This document shows positions 1 to 8,535 of a DNA stretch of 50,693 nucleotides, one piece after another. The DNA comes from an uncultured Collinsella sp. (GTDB lineage Bacteria > Actinomycetota > Coriobacteriia > Coriobacteriales > Coriobacteriaceae), in NCBI GenBank assembly GCA_900540875.1, contig UQHT01000018.1:1-50693 (forward strand), read 5' to 3'. Numbering within the stretch: the stretch's first letter is position 1; each line of letters begins with the position of its first letter. The translations under genes were made by a program, and so were the position numbers. The notes below the pieces were generated by a model that did not search any database, was not told the DNA's origin, and was given only the letters and a program-made list of their open reading frames with translations.

Positions 1-254
1 AGGTGCGGGAATGGCCTATTTGCTCAATGTGTTCGGCTGAGATCGGAAATCAACCGGTGCGTGGAACGGCGCGGGGCCGAAGGGACACACGATGCCCGAA
101 ATAGCCCGCGGGGCGCGCCCCAGGTGCCGCCGGCCAGAACAAAGCAATCCGCGGTGCTTCCGCGGGAGGGTTTCGTCTGAGCCCCTCTCCGCGCCTTCGG
201 GTCAATTTACTGAACCGTGCGCAGCTCGCGCCAGCTGGTCGCTTCATAAACGGA

Positions 255-388
255 CCGGTTTACTACGACGATTCCCGGATTTCCGACCACACGCCTACAT
301 TCGCAAAACGGGCAGGCATTCTACCTGCGGTTTTACGAGCGACGAATTCGGTGTGCTCAGCTACCCCCAATCCAACGTAGTAAACCGG
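255..388. repeat. Dispersed structured repeat, family 1, copy 1
   Basis: A 134-nt element bounded by a perfect 13-bp inverted repeat (CCGGTTTACTACG at 255-267, complement at 376-388). An inner arm pair (CCACAC near 287, GTGTG near 350) and a conserved middle, CTACCTGCGGTTTT near 322, are shared with copies at 23172-23307 and 37522-37654. The outer stem differs in sequence from the other copies but stays paired, so the fold appears to be conserved. It lies downstream of the minus-strand gene ending at 456. The rest of 1-455 holds no gene I can support. Confidence 0.8.
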
Positions 389-455
389 CGTGGTTTTAAA
401 ATGGCACTTAATTACTGCAGCATATAAAGTAGTAATAATGCTCACTTGAACATTA

Positions 456-1610
456 TTACTTACCAATACCAAGCCAATTGCACAGAACGTTGGCTCGCAA
501 TCTGGTCTCAGCGCATCTCATCGCCTCGGTTTTTGGTTTGTAGCGCAACTCCAATCGCTCACACACACTGTGAATGATGGCATCAAGCTGATAGTGATCA
601 TTGAGCATGTCATGGGTTACAAGAAATACGTCGTATCCCATGCTTTGTAATGCTGTCATTCGTGCGGCATCGTGGTCCAGCACGGCGCCTGAACCATGGA
701 TAACCTCTCCCTGAAGTTCGATAATCACAGCTTTCATTATTATTGGGTTTACGATGACGATATCGCCGTAACAGATTTTCTGACCTGCGATTTTTCGAGC
801 TGAATTCGACAGCGGTGTTAAGTCGTTGACGTATATGTTTTTAAACTCCGCTCCGCCAGTACGCCTCGGAAGACTTAGCAACATGATTCCAGCAACTTCT
901 AGCGGGGATGCCGCAATACCCATTACCTGCCGTGCGGCTTCGTAGAATTGTTTTCCCCACATCTCGCCCTTAACCTTCGCTGCAAATTTGTGCAGTTCTT
1001 CTATTTCAATAAGAGGCTTTCTCATCCAGAGCGATGTGCCTTTTCCGTTTGCTTTATTTCCGGATCCGTCATTCTGCTGCCCACTTTGATCATTCTCGCT
1101 GTCCTTCTGGCTCGCCCGAGCATAGACTCGCTTCCATGGGGCCTCGTCTTGGGTTTCATCTAGTTCAAAAAGACTTTCTGTGGTGTACTGCTCTTCTTCT
1201 GATTTTGCTTGCTCAAGTGCCATGTCGACCGCGGGCGATGGTTTAAAAACCGAAAACCATCCGCAGAGCTCGTACATGGCCAGAACCAGGTCGCATGAAG
1301 AAACGCTTCGAGTCATGGTGAATAGCGTATGAAGAGGGTCTGTGACGCTAAAGCCCATGCCCGTGTCGATCGAGACCTTCTCTGTATAGGCGCTGTTCCA
1401 TCGGATGGTCCGTCTTGTCTCGGAATGTAGGTTGCTTCGAGTTGATGCTGCTGTGATGACTGGGGTCTTGAGGACGTCGGTTACGAAAGGGGCTTGGGAT
1501 AGAGCTCGCCAGCCTTCTTCGGAGTTGGGTAGGCGCGGGTAGAGGTCGCGCACCTGCGGTGGGCAGCGCCAATAGCGGAATGCGGTGTTTGCGCAGACGA
1601 TTTCGTCCAT
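456..1610 (-). CDS. Hypothetical protein with DUF559/Vsr-like C-terminal nuclease-type domain
   Basis: 384 residues when started at the ATG at 1610, which has GGGAGG six bases upstream. The longer reading to 1808 adds 66 low-complexity residues without a ribosome site. The C-terminus carries a block SPLEVAGIMLLSLPRR, then GDIVIVNP, then VIIELQGEVIH, a spacing like the core of small PD-(D/E)XK-type domains in DUF559/Vsr-like proteins, though with ELQ where a catalytic E-x-K would be expected. The middle (about 150-200) is a linker rich in Q, N, G, S and K. From memory, many Coriobacteria carry paralogues with this architecture and no assigned role. A nuclease function is inference only. No partner gene is adjacent; tRNA-Val and its terminator lie upstream. 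Confidence 0.7.
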   Translation of the reverse strand: MDEIVCANTAFRYWRCPPQVRDLYPRLPNSEEGWRALSQAPFVTDVLKTPVITAASTRSNLHSETRRTIRWNSAYTEKVSIDTGMGFSVTDPLHTLFTMTRSVSSCDLVLAMYELCGWFSVFKPSPAVDMALEQAKSEEEQYTTESLFELDETQDEAPWKRVYARASQKDSENDQSGQQNDGSGNKANGKGTSLWMRKPLIEIEELHKFAAKVKGEMWGKQFYEAARQVMGIAASPLEVAGIMLLSLPRRTGGAEFKNIYVNDLTPLSNSARKIAGQKICYGDIVIVNPIIMKAVIIELQGEVIHGSGAVLDHDAARMTALQSMGYDVFLVTHDMLNDHYQLDAIIHSVCERLELRYKPKTEAMRCAETRLRANVLCNWLGIGK

Positions 1611-1932
1611 TTGCGCCTCCCCTGGTATCGGCCGTAGACCGTGCGGTTGTGGTCGTGGACGATTATCTACCGGGGCATCATGCGGGTAAGTACCGGAAGC
1701 TGACCAAACGCTGACCAAAAGCTTGACGCAATCCGTTGAAAAGCCGCCATAGGCATGAACGCGCTGGTACAAGCTGTGAGCCAGCGGTCTCTGTCTCCAC
1801 AATTGCACATAGATTACGCAGGGAATTCAATGAATGAACGCAGACGCATTTTGCAAAACGCGCAATGACGACACCTAAGGTGAACTGCGTAACATATAAC
1901 GCCTTAGGTAACTTCGCTTCAATTTTGGTGTC
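1611..1932. other. Intergenic stretch upstream of the nuclease-like gene
   Basis: No coding signal. It contains one weak inverted repeat, ACCTAAGG at 1873-1880 with CCTTAGGT at 1902-1909. This could be an operator or promoter element for the minus-strand gene starting at 1610, but I cannot identify -35 and -10 boxes with confidence. Confidence 0.35.
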
Positions 1933-1968
1933 AAAAAGAAAAAGGTCAGAGGCTTAACACCTCTGACC
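1933..1968 (-). terminator. Rho-independent terminator of tRNA-Val
   Basis: A 9-bp stem (GGTCAGAGG at 1944-1952 with CCTCTGACC at 1960-1968) and a 7-nt loop. On the minus strand it is followed by a T-rich run (TTTTTCTTTTT, 1933-1943). It lies directly 3' of the minus-strand tRNA gene. Confidence 0.9.
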
Positions 1969-1979
1969 TGTGCTTTAGA

Positions 1980-2054
1980 TGGTGGGCGATACAAGATTCG
2001 AACTTGTGACCCCATCCGTGTGAAGGATATGCTCTACCCCTGAGCCAATCGCCC
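1980..2054 (-). tRNA. tRNA-Val (anticodon CAC)
   Basis: 75 nt including an encoded CCA (TGG on the plus strand at 1980-1982). The acceptor stem GGGCGAT pairs with ATCGCCC. The anticodon arm TATCC-TTCACAC-GGATG gives anticodon CAC. The T-arm has the usual TTCGAAT loop. A strong terminator follows at 1933-1968, so it appears to be a single-gene transcription unit. Confidence 0.97.
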
Positions 2055-2367
2055 GTCGCCTTTCGGCAAAAGAGATACTAACATAGCCGCGCGAGGTTTT
2101 CCAAGAACTTTTTGCCCCCGATTTTAAATTCGTGCGCGTCAGCCGCGCCATGGCAAACGCCGTAACCACTAAAATCGCAGCTCAACACTGCTTTACAGCT
2201 TGAACCACGACGTCTCGGGGTGGCAGCTTCGTCGATCAAGGCGATGCTGTCCAGATCATCGGGTAAAGTACGGGGTGCTTTCGGCACGATAGGGTCGGTT
2301 GCGTCTGCTGTACAGTTGTCAAAAGTCATACCTTGTGGATGTCCCTTTCTTCCAAATGGCAGCTATC
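2055..2367. other. Stretch between tRNA-Val and the wall-anchored protein gene
   Basis: No convincing gene. An 83-codon minus-strand frame (2078-2329) begins MTFDNCTADATDP with only a weak AAGG upstream, and resembles nothing I know. I do not call it a gene. The stretch should carry the tRNA-Val promoter and the 3' untranslated end of the gene at 2368. Confidence 0.3.
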
Positions 2368-3462
2368 TCAACAACGACATGCGGCAGCTAGAAGCATTGT
2401 ACCAAGTAGGAAAAGCGTCACGGAAGCGGCGATCCAGTTGTTGTCGGCGGTCTTGGGGAGTGCCGCACTTGTCGCAGTGGCAGCCTTGGGCTTGGAGGCT
2501 TTGGCGACCGTGGTCTTGGTTACTGTCGTTGTTGTCTTGGTTGTCGCGGCCGCTGGTTTCAGCGCCGGATTTGTCGTGGGCCCTGTGGTGGGCTCTCCGG
2601 CAGCGGGGTTAGCATCGGCGGAAGGCTCGCCCGCCCCGCATCCAGGCACATCGCTCCCGTCGGTCTCCCCCGCCGGAGGCGTGGCGACATCGGGCTCAAC
2701 CACCACATGCGGTGCCACTACCCCTGCAGCATCCATCACGCCACTAGCACCAAAAGCCCCGCCAGCAGGCGTCACAAACCGTGCGGACACAAGCGACCCG
2801 CCCGTGCACGCAACGCCGCCGTCGGCACCGGCCGCATCAAGCCACGAGGCGTCAACGGAAAGCCGACAGCCGGCCGCACCATCGCCAAGGCCCGCATCTT
2901 GCAGATACACACCGTAGGCGCGCACGCCCGCTCCGGACCCGGCGCCCGCGGCAACGATGCGCCCGCCGCCGCGCACGGCCATGTCGCCAGCGATCACGCC
3001 GGCGACCGCCTCGTCCGTAATATTGGCCCCGTCTGCCCGGGCATCGACGGTGCATCCGTCCACCACGAGCGCCTGCGAAACGTGGATCCCGCACTGCGAG
3101 CCCGTCGCCGTCAGGGTCCCGGTGCCGCGAAGCGTCAGGCTGCCCCACACCTCCATGCCGCACAGCGTGATGTCCGCATCGGGCGCATGCGACTCCGTCA
3201 CGGAGTTCTGCCCGGCAAGCGTCAGCACCAGGTCGCCGTCGGCGCCGATGGCCTCGCCCGCGTAGCCGTTGAGCTCCAGATGGTCGGCATCGGTCCAGGC
3301 CCAGCCGGGGCCCGACACGCCCGGCTCGTAGTATGTCGCGCCCGCGATGATGAGGCTCTCCGCGCCCGCAGCATAAGAAGGCCCGCCCAGCAAAACGCAT
3401 AGGCAGGCCATGGCAACAATCGCAATGTAATGACGGCTGGTGTAGGACTCGGCAGCAAACAT
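2368..3462 (-). CDS. Secreted, sortase-anchored surface protein (LPKTA motif)
   Basis: 364 residues from the ATG at 3462, chosen for a GGAG six bases upstream; an in-frame start at 3525 has no ribosome site. The N-terminus has a signal peptide: positively charged start, hydrophobic core IAIVAMACLCVLLGG, then SYAAGA. The middle (about 40-250) is a Gly/Ala-rich domain with short repeating strands such as LTLRGTGTLTATG, reminiscent of beta-helical or carbohydrate-binding-type surface domains. A Thr/Lys/Ala-rich spacer (TTTTVTKTTV) precedes LPKTADNN, a hydrophobic helix and a very short CRC tail. LPKTA departs from canonical LPXTG at the fifth position. It probably sits on the peptidoglycan; its ligand is unknown. 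Confidence 0.8.
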   Translation of the reverse strand: MFAAESYTSRHYIAIVAMACLCVLLGGPSYAAGAESLIIAGATYYEPGVSGPGWAWTDADHLELNGYAGEAIGADGDLVLTLAGQNSVTESHAPDADITLCGMEVWGSLTLRGTGTLTATGSQCGIHVSQALVVDGCTVDARADGANITDEAVAGVIAGDMAVRGGGRIVAAGAGSGAGVRAYGVYLQDAGLGDGAAGCRLSVDASWLDAAGADGGVACTGGSLVSARFVTPAGGAFGASGVMDAAGVVAPHVVVEPDVATPPAGETDGSDVPGCGAGEPSADANPAAGEPTTGPTTNPALKPAAATTKTTTTVTKTTVAKASKPKAATATSAALPKTADNNWIAASVTLFLLGTMLLAAACRC

Positions 3463-3780
3463 ACCCGCTCCGATCTTCGCGGGAGCCAATAGAATATGCA
3501 CCAGAAAATGCCCTGGTGGCAGCACTTATTAGTTTAGCGAGATCGATGCAGGAGCAAGGAGAAATCGCGTGGGCAACTCCCACAATTAGGTGTAAATCGT
3601 TTTGCCAGTCGGTGAAAGGAAGAATCGGCTTACAACCTCCGTTTCGATTCTTCAAAAGCGCAGGTAGCATCCTTCAAATTGACAGCATGATACTCCGAAG
3701 TGAATCTGAACTTGCGTCAAGACATCTCAAGCAATCTGAATTTCGTAATGTAGATGCGATGCAATAAGAACATATATTCG
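3463..3780. other. Gene-free stretch at the island boundary
   Basis: About 320 nt of lower GC than its left flank, with no supported gene, RNA or clear repeat. It separates the GC-rich surface protein gene from the lower-GC accessory island that starts at 3781, and should contain the promoter of the gene starting at 3462. Confidence 0.4.
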
Positions 3781-4989
3781 TTATGTTTGGGTGTTGATGA
3801 TGGAGGGCTGCGTCGCGATTGAACTGCTCTTTCGGGCCTTCTCTACGAATTCGCTGATCCAAGATCTTGTTGTGTTCTTGAGGATCCGGATGTTTTCGGT
3901 CGCTTCAATGTCGATTTCCATCATTGCCCTGTCGGCGATGTCGTCCGGCAATGTCGGCAAGCCACTGGGAGCAGTCTCCCTGTACTTCTTGGCAAACATG
4001 GATACGTATCTTTCGACAAAGAACTTTTTGTCGCTTACGCTTAGCTTGGAGAAGTGGCTCATCAAATTGAAGCGGGAGAGGAGTTCTGCCGGGAAAGTTT
4101 CATTGATCTTCCCGAGGGGGCAGTTTGTCGTGAATACGATGATGAACCCGCGGAGATCGTGCTCCATCCCTTGGGAGTCCGTGAACGATCCTGTCTCGAG
4201 GAGATCGAGGAAGAAGTTCCAGACGGCGGGTTCAGCTTTCTCGAACTCATCCACCAGGAGAATTCCGGCATCGGACGAGTCGATCTTCTTTCCCAGCTCG
4301 CCTTCTTCGCTTCCCATGTATCCTCTCGGGCTGCCAATCAGGGAGTTTAGAGAGTCCTTGCTGCTGTAGTTCCCAAGATTGACTTTAGGGAGGAGCTGGC
4401 ATGGCGCGATTGCCTCGCAGAGAATCTTGGCGACTTCTGTTTTCCCGACACCCGAAGGGCCAAGAAGGAGCAACGAGAATACCGGCTGCTCGTCGAGCGC
4501 GTTGAAGAGCCTGAAGCTGCGCGATCGGGATTCGAAGGAGCGTTTGAATTCGATCTGGCCTATGAGCTCGCTTTCGAGGGTGGTGAGGACCTGTTTGAAT
4601 TCGAGTTCGTCGAGGGATACGAGTGTTCTCTTTACTCTTTTGTCCTTCTGGGCGTCCTAATCGATCTCGATGTCGCATTCTATAATGTCGTCGAACATGG
4701 TTCTCAATTGGTATGCTCCTTCGTTCACGGTTTTATCGTCTCCGATGAAGAGGGTGCCAAAGGGTAGCTGGTGGACGAGGAGCTCGAATTTCGATGCCAG
4801 CTGAAGATCGCCCGAGAGTAACCCCACAAGTGATGAAACGTCCACGACGAGCTTTTTCTCGGAGAGGAGCTCGGAGATTTGGTCGCTTCCGTGTAGTTCG
4901 AGAAGTGACATCAACTTGAAGCCGCCGTCTCCGAGCTGGTCGATCAGGGCTTTATACTGGGATTTGTTGTATGTGACGAGTTTGCGCAT
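3781..4989 (-). pseudogene. Clp-type AAA+ ATPase interrupted by an in-frame amber codon
   Basis: One frame runs from the ATG at 4989 to TAA at 3781 (403 codons), with a single TAG at 4657-4659. The first 110 codons begin MRKLVTYNKSQYKALIDQL. After the TAG the same frame continues with RTLVSLDELEFKQVLTTLE and ELIGQ, then Walker A GPSGVGKT (codons 177-184), Walker B ILLVDEFEK (243-251), sensor-1 FTTN and a PAELLSRFN arginine-finger region, as in the second ATPase domain of Clp/Hsp100 proteins. No ATG, GTG, TTG or CTG occurs in this frame between the TAG and a TTG at 4473, just before Walker A. A separately started ATPase is therefore unlikely. It starts 11 nt after the DUF6414-like gene and probably shares its mRNA. 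Alternatives are a base error or suppression. Confidence 0.7.
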
Positions 4990-5000
4990 GGCGTTGCCTA

Positions 5001-5846
5001 TCAAGCCTCGAAGGACACTGCCTGAATGACAGCAAGGATGTCTATGTAATAGCCCTGTTCTACCCGATTGCCGCCGCCGGTCATGGCGGTGGGTGACGGG
5101 TTCTTTCCGCATATAACAATGTCGTTCTGCGGCGTGCGTTTCGGGTCGTCTGGCTGTTGGAAGTAATCGAGGGGGCTCTTCATCTGGGCCGGGGTGATTT
5201 TCCCTTTGCATATCCCGACGATGCCGACCTTTCCGATGAGCAGGTCGTCGATTGTGTACCCGCTTTCGAACATTTCTTCTCCATCGAGGGGAATCTTCGC
5301 GTACAGCGGCGTTCTTCTTCTTGCGCGGTTTCCTCTGAGCTTGAAGGCTGCGCCGTCTCCTATGAAGGATTGCATCATGTGGCCGATGTCGAGGTCTCCG
5401 GCATCGGAGACGGTGATTCCGTCGAAGGTCCCGCTCATGATTGCCATGATGCCTCGAATCTCCTCCTCATTGATGAGCTCCAGCGAGACATCGCCGATGT
5501 ATGCGAGGTCGCCTTCTGCAAGCGTTGTTCCGCTTTCGGGGGCTTTGCAATGCTCCATTATGTCGGCGAGCATCCGGCTATTTGTGTTCACGTATTCGAG
5601 GGTGTCCACGATCTTCTCTTGTTTTTCGTGCCTGACGCTTCCTTCGAGTTTTGCCCTGAGTTTCGTCAGAAAGGGAGGGTTGAGCTCCGCTTCGGCGTTC
5701 AATGATGCTCTCTTTGTCGTCCCGTTCTGGTTTTCCTTGGAGCTTGTAGTCTTGAGTTTGTTGTCCAGGAGCATCCTCGTCTCGAACACCTTCTGCTGAT
5801 TCATGTAGTAGACGGTGAAGAGGCCTGGTATTTTATTTTCTGGCAT
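5001..5846 (-). CDS. DUF6414-like protein, first gene of an ATPase-containing pair
   Basis: 281 residues. The ATG at 5846 follows a GGAGG with 5-nt spacing. The N-terminus GLFTVYYMNQQKVFETRML and the later blocks EGDLAYIGDVSLELINEEE, YTIDDLLIGKVGIVGICKG and QGYYIDILAVIQAV match, from memory, a poorly studied family of the DUF6414 type. No transmembrane segment or catalytic motif is evident. The downstream gene (3781-4989) is an AAA+ ATPase on the same strand 11 nt away, so the two probably act together. Location among restriction and defence relics suggests an anti-phage or DNA-processing role, but this is inference. The family assignment itself is moderate. Confidence 0.65.
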   Translation of the reverse strand: MPENKIPGLFTVYYMNQQKVFETRMLLDNKLKTTSSKENQNGTTKRASLNAEAELNPPFLTKLRAKLEGSVRHEKQEKIVDTLEYVNTNSRMLADIMEHCKAPESGTTLAEGDLAYIGDVSLELINEEEIRGIMAIMSGTFDGITVSDAGDLDIGHMMQSFIGDGAAFKLRGNRARRRTPLYAKIPLDGEEMFESGYTIDDLLIGKVGIVGICKGKITPAQMKSPLDYFQQPDDPKRTPQNDIVICGKNPSPTAMTGGGNRVEQGYYIDILAVIQAVSFEA

Positions 5847-6121
5847 AGTTCCTCCGCTCCTTTCCTTTAGCGTGGGGCTGTCGTTGTTTCCGCCCCTCGT
5901 TATCCGCGTACCATCCGTTTCACACCATACGTATCATTGCCACTCCGAAAAAGCAATCGGACCCACCATGCAGCCGAGACGGACAGAAGACCGTGAGCAC
6001 GGCGAAGAAGACGTGACTGGCGCATCCTTCAATCTATGCAACAAATGAAATCAAGCCGGCACCGCGCAAGCGCAAAACAAGACCGCTGGCACTGAAGCGC
6101 ACGGCAAGTGGAGCATCGGTG

Positions 6122-7918
6122 CTACTTCTGTACGGGATACCCAAATCGGCTCTCAAGCTCCTCCAGATTTCTCAAGAACAAACGCCTTCTCATTGATCCA
6201 GTTTTCGTTTCAACGTTCGTTTCTTCCAGTGCAGTCTTTATCTCAAGTATCCATTCAACTAAATCCGCCGATGGCACCCCACCCGGAATCCAAACGTTAT
6301 GAAGATGCACAAAGAACTTGCGAAGCGCCTCTTGATTCGCCGCATCTTCTCTACAAAATGACTCGACAATGACTCTCGGACTAGCATTAACCAACACTTT
6401 GACATCGCGTTCTGCAGCATCGTTGAGAAGTCGAGCAATCTCCCTGCCCGTCAGTCCCTCCGCTCCCTCAGATATCATCAACTGACTCGACATCTTTTTA
6501 TTCAGCTCTGTCCGAGCATAACGCTCAAGTTCTTCGGCGAGCGCCCGTCTTTTCCGCCTTTCGTCTGCACTAAATACTGGTCCAGAGAGGAGCTCAGAAG
6601 CTTTGTCTAGATCGGCATCGATCACTTTCTTGCAATATTTGATAAAGTCATTTTGCGAAAATGGACATTCCCATTTGAGGTCAGATAGCAGGTAATAAAC
6701 CTCGAGCACGTCGTGCAAACAATCGACTGAATAATGTGCTCTAGTAACTAAATCATAGTAACGCTGCGCGAGGCCATCTACATTATCGTCATCAAGATCG
6801 TAAGCGCACCGCATACTTTTAGCGATCTCCCTAACTTCGAGGGTATCGCGGTTGCTCGGGTACCGTTTCCAAATGTATGTTTTAAACCCTTGTTCGAGAT
6901 CTTCAATATCTACATCGCCTGAAGGGTCGAATGCCTTACCTATCACGGAGAAATCAGAGTATTGCTCGTAAAGAGACACTCTGCGATCGTATTCCAGCGC
7001 CTCCGGACTGAGCCATTCCTCTGGCTTTCCGTTTTGTGGCATGGAAGGTGCGTTCCCCATGGAGGTCAACAAAGCAAAATGGACTGCGTCCCGTAGAGCG
7101 TAAAACCGGTTTTGAAGTGCAATTCCTGTATTTTGAAGCACCTCAAGGCTGCAAATTCTTCTGATTAGCTCATGAGCACGAATCATTGCCCGAGCATTTA
7201 CGCATCCGCTGGCCTCTACCCCCGCAAGTATGGCGCTATGCATATCAAGGTCTTCCGATGGGCGACAATCTCCCATGAGAATTTCTTTGGCCAATGCAGA
7301 CGGGCACGGCTTGAAAGGATAGACTTTCCAAATTAGCTTTTCGCGTACGTCCCTATCGAACTCTCGCATCGATTGCACATCACTTCCTTCCCAGGCATTT
7401 GAAACCAGCATGACCTTCAATCCAAGTCTTTCGACAAGATCGTTCATCGTTCCGAATAGCGCCAAATCGTCGCTATGTTTAGAACGCCTCTCCACATCAT
7501 CGAATACAAGAAAGTGCTTCTTTTTGAGCATTAGGCAGGCAACGGATTGTATCCCGACGGCGAGATTCACCGATAATCCCGTTCTTTTAATTAAAGCCCT
7601 CGAAATACCGTTGAGGGCGCCCCCTATAGTTTTGGCAGCAGCTTGCGCCTTCATACCTTTATCGCTAAGGTGTACAAGCGCCATCACAATACGTTCGTAT
7701 AGATCATCAGCAGTGGCAATTCCGAACATGGAAACGCGGACAAGGTTGTATTCGCCCTTTTCGAGATACTCGTTGAGTTTCCCTTCGATGAATCGGGTCT
7801 TTCCCGATCCCCAATCTCCCTCAAGTGCAATTGCATATTGATTGTCCTTATCCCTGAGATAGGAATCAATATGATCGATGAGCTGATCAGCAGGCTCTTT
7901 TGACCGGCATGTCTCCAT
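6122..7918 (-). CDS. KAP-type P-loop NTPase
   Basis: 598 residues from the ATG at 7918, preceded by AGGAGG at ideal spacing; an upstream in-frame ATG at 7933 overlaps that site and is less likely. Walker A GDWGSGKT is at about residues 34-41 and Walker B HFLVFDDVER at about 140-149, followed by LKVMLVSNAWEG as a sensor-like strand. The long C-terminal half is alpha-helical with no recognised domain. KAP NTPases include phage-exclusion and membrane-associated proteins, but unlike many of them this one shows no clear transmembrane insertion. It stands alone on its transcript, 275 nt upstream of the DUF6414-like gene. A defence role is suggested by location only. Confidence 0.7.
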   Translation of the reverse strand: METCRSKEPADQLIDHIDSYLRDKDNQYAIALEGDWGSGKTRFIEGKLNEYLEKGEYNLVRVSMFGIATADDLYERIVMALVHLSDKGMKAQAAAKTIGGALNGISRALIKRTGLSVNLAVGIQSVACLMLKKKHFLVFDDVERRSKHSDDLALFGTMNDLVERLGLKVMLVSNAWEGSDVQSMREFDRDVREKLIWKVYPFKPCPSALAKEILMGDCRPSEDLDMHSAILAGVEASGCVNARAMIRAHELIRRICSLEVLQNTGIALQNRFYALRDAVHFALLTSMGNAPSMPQNGKPEEWLSPEALEYDRRVSLYEQYSDFSVIGKAFDPSGDVDIEDLEQGFKTYIWKRYPSNRDTLEVREIAKSMRCAYDLDDDNVDGLAQRYYDLVTRAHYSVDCLHDVLEVYYLLSDLKWECPFSQNDFIKYCKKVIDADLDKASELLSGPVFSADERRKRRALAEELERYARTELNKKMSSQLMISEGAEGLTGREIARLLNDAAERDVKVLVNASPRVIVESFCREDAANQEALRKFFVHLHNVWIPGGVPSADLVEWILEIKTALEETNVETKTGSMRRRLFLRNLEELESRFGYPVQK

Positions 7919-8021
7919 TATTTCCTCCTGCATAAACTTATAGCGAAAGATTTCCTTCGCTGCGCTAGATCAAACCGCAACCGAGGTCGCCCCGTTCACA
8001 ACAATGATGGCATAAGCTCGA

Positions 8022-8086
8022 TCGAATGAGTATTTGAGCGCCCCCCAATATTCGCGGTACGGAAACGTGCAAATACTCACTCGATG
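8022..8086. repeat. Imperfect 16-bp inverted repeat near the IS66 relic
   Basis: ATCGAATGAGTATTTG at 8022-8037 faces CAAATACTCACTCGAT at 8071-8086, with one mismatch and a 33-nt GC-rich interior containing a run of six C. It lies between the KAP gene start and the IS66 orfA relic. It could be an insertion-sequence end, an operator or a stem-loop; no T-run favours a terminator. The remainder of 7919-8182 has no gene I recognise. Confidence 0.6.
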
Positions 8087-8182
8087 CTAGATCTGCGCTA
8101 GCGGCCGAGGCCATCGGAGAAGATCCGTTTGTCGCGGGCACGATGACTTCGCGTCGGTGATGCCGCCCCTTGTGATTTCAAG

Positions 8183-8445
8183 CTAGTTCGCCGTGGCGGC
8201 GTTCCTACGGGGGAAGCGTTGCGGCTCCTCTTTTCTGAATCTGGCAAACCACCTGTAAAGGCGCGACTCTCTCAAGTGGTTGAGCTTACTCAGTCTTCCG
8301 CGCTCATGTTGGACGAGAGGCACCGCTCGATGCGGTCGGCCCATTTGTTCCTGCGATTGGCGTTTGCTTGCATCACCGCAACCTCTTTGAATTGGCGTTG
8401 CAGCATGTTTGCCTTAAGAAAAACAAGCTGTTGAGACGCACCCAT
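8183..8445 (-). pseudogene. IS66-type orfA (helper protein) relic, frameshifted
   Basis: From the ATG at 8445 the frame reads a 51-residue N-terminus ending RRNKWADRIERCLSSNMSAED and stops at TGA (8290-8292). The frame offset by two bases then continues SKLNHLRESRLYRWFARFRK to a TAG at 8183-8185. Together they match the shape of IS66 orfA proteins: W...RI..C..SGMS at the start, a WC motif now lost at the junction, then a Y-x-W helix followed by an FRK block. A small deletion at the junction best explains the break. The orfB and transposase genes expected after it are absent, so the element is dead. Confidence 0.65.
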
Positions 8446-8535
8446 TTATACGCTTACGAAACGGCAACCATCGATCATCCCTTATTATTCGGAGTTAGAA
8501 TTATCGCCCCACGACGCTGAGCCGGTGACCATCCA

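Noticed and set aside
2078..2329. 83-codon minus-strand frame after tRNA-Val
   Set aside because: Weak ribosome site, no similarity recognised, and C-terminal half reads as non-protein-like sequence.
3516..3767. 83-codon plus-strand frame before the AAA+ gene
   Set aside because: No ribosome site and no protein-like pattern.
4657..4659. Amber codon read as pyrrolysine
   Set aside because: No pyl genes in the window and a Clp-type ATPase is not a known pyrrolysine protein; nonsense mutation is simpler.
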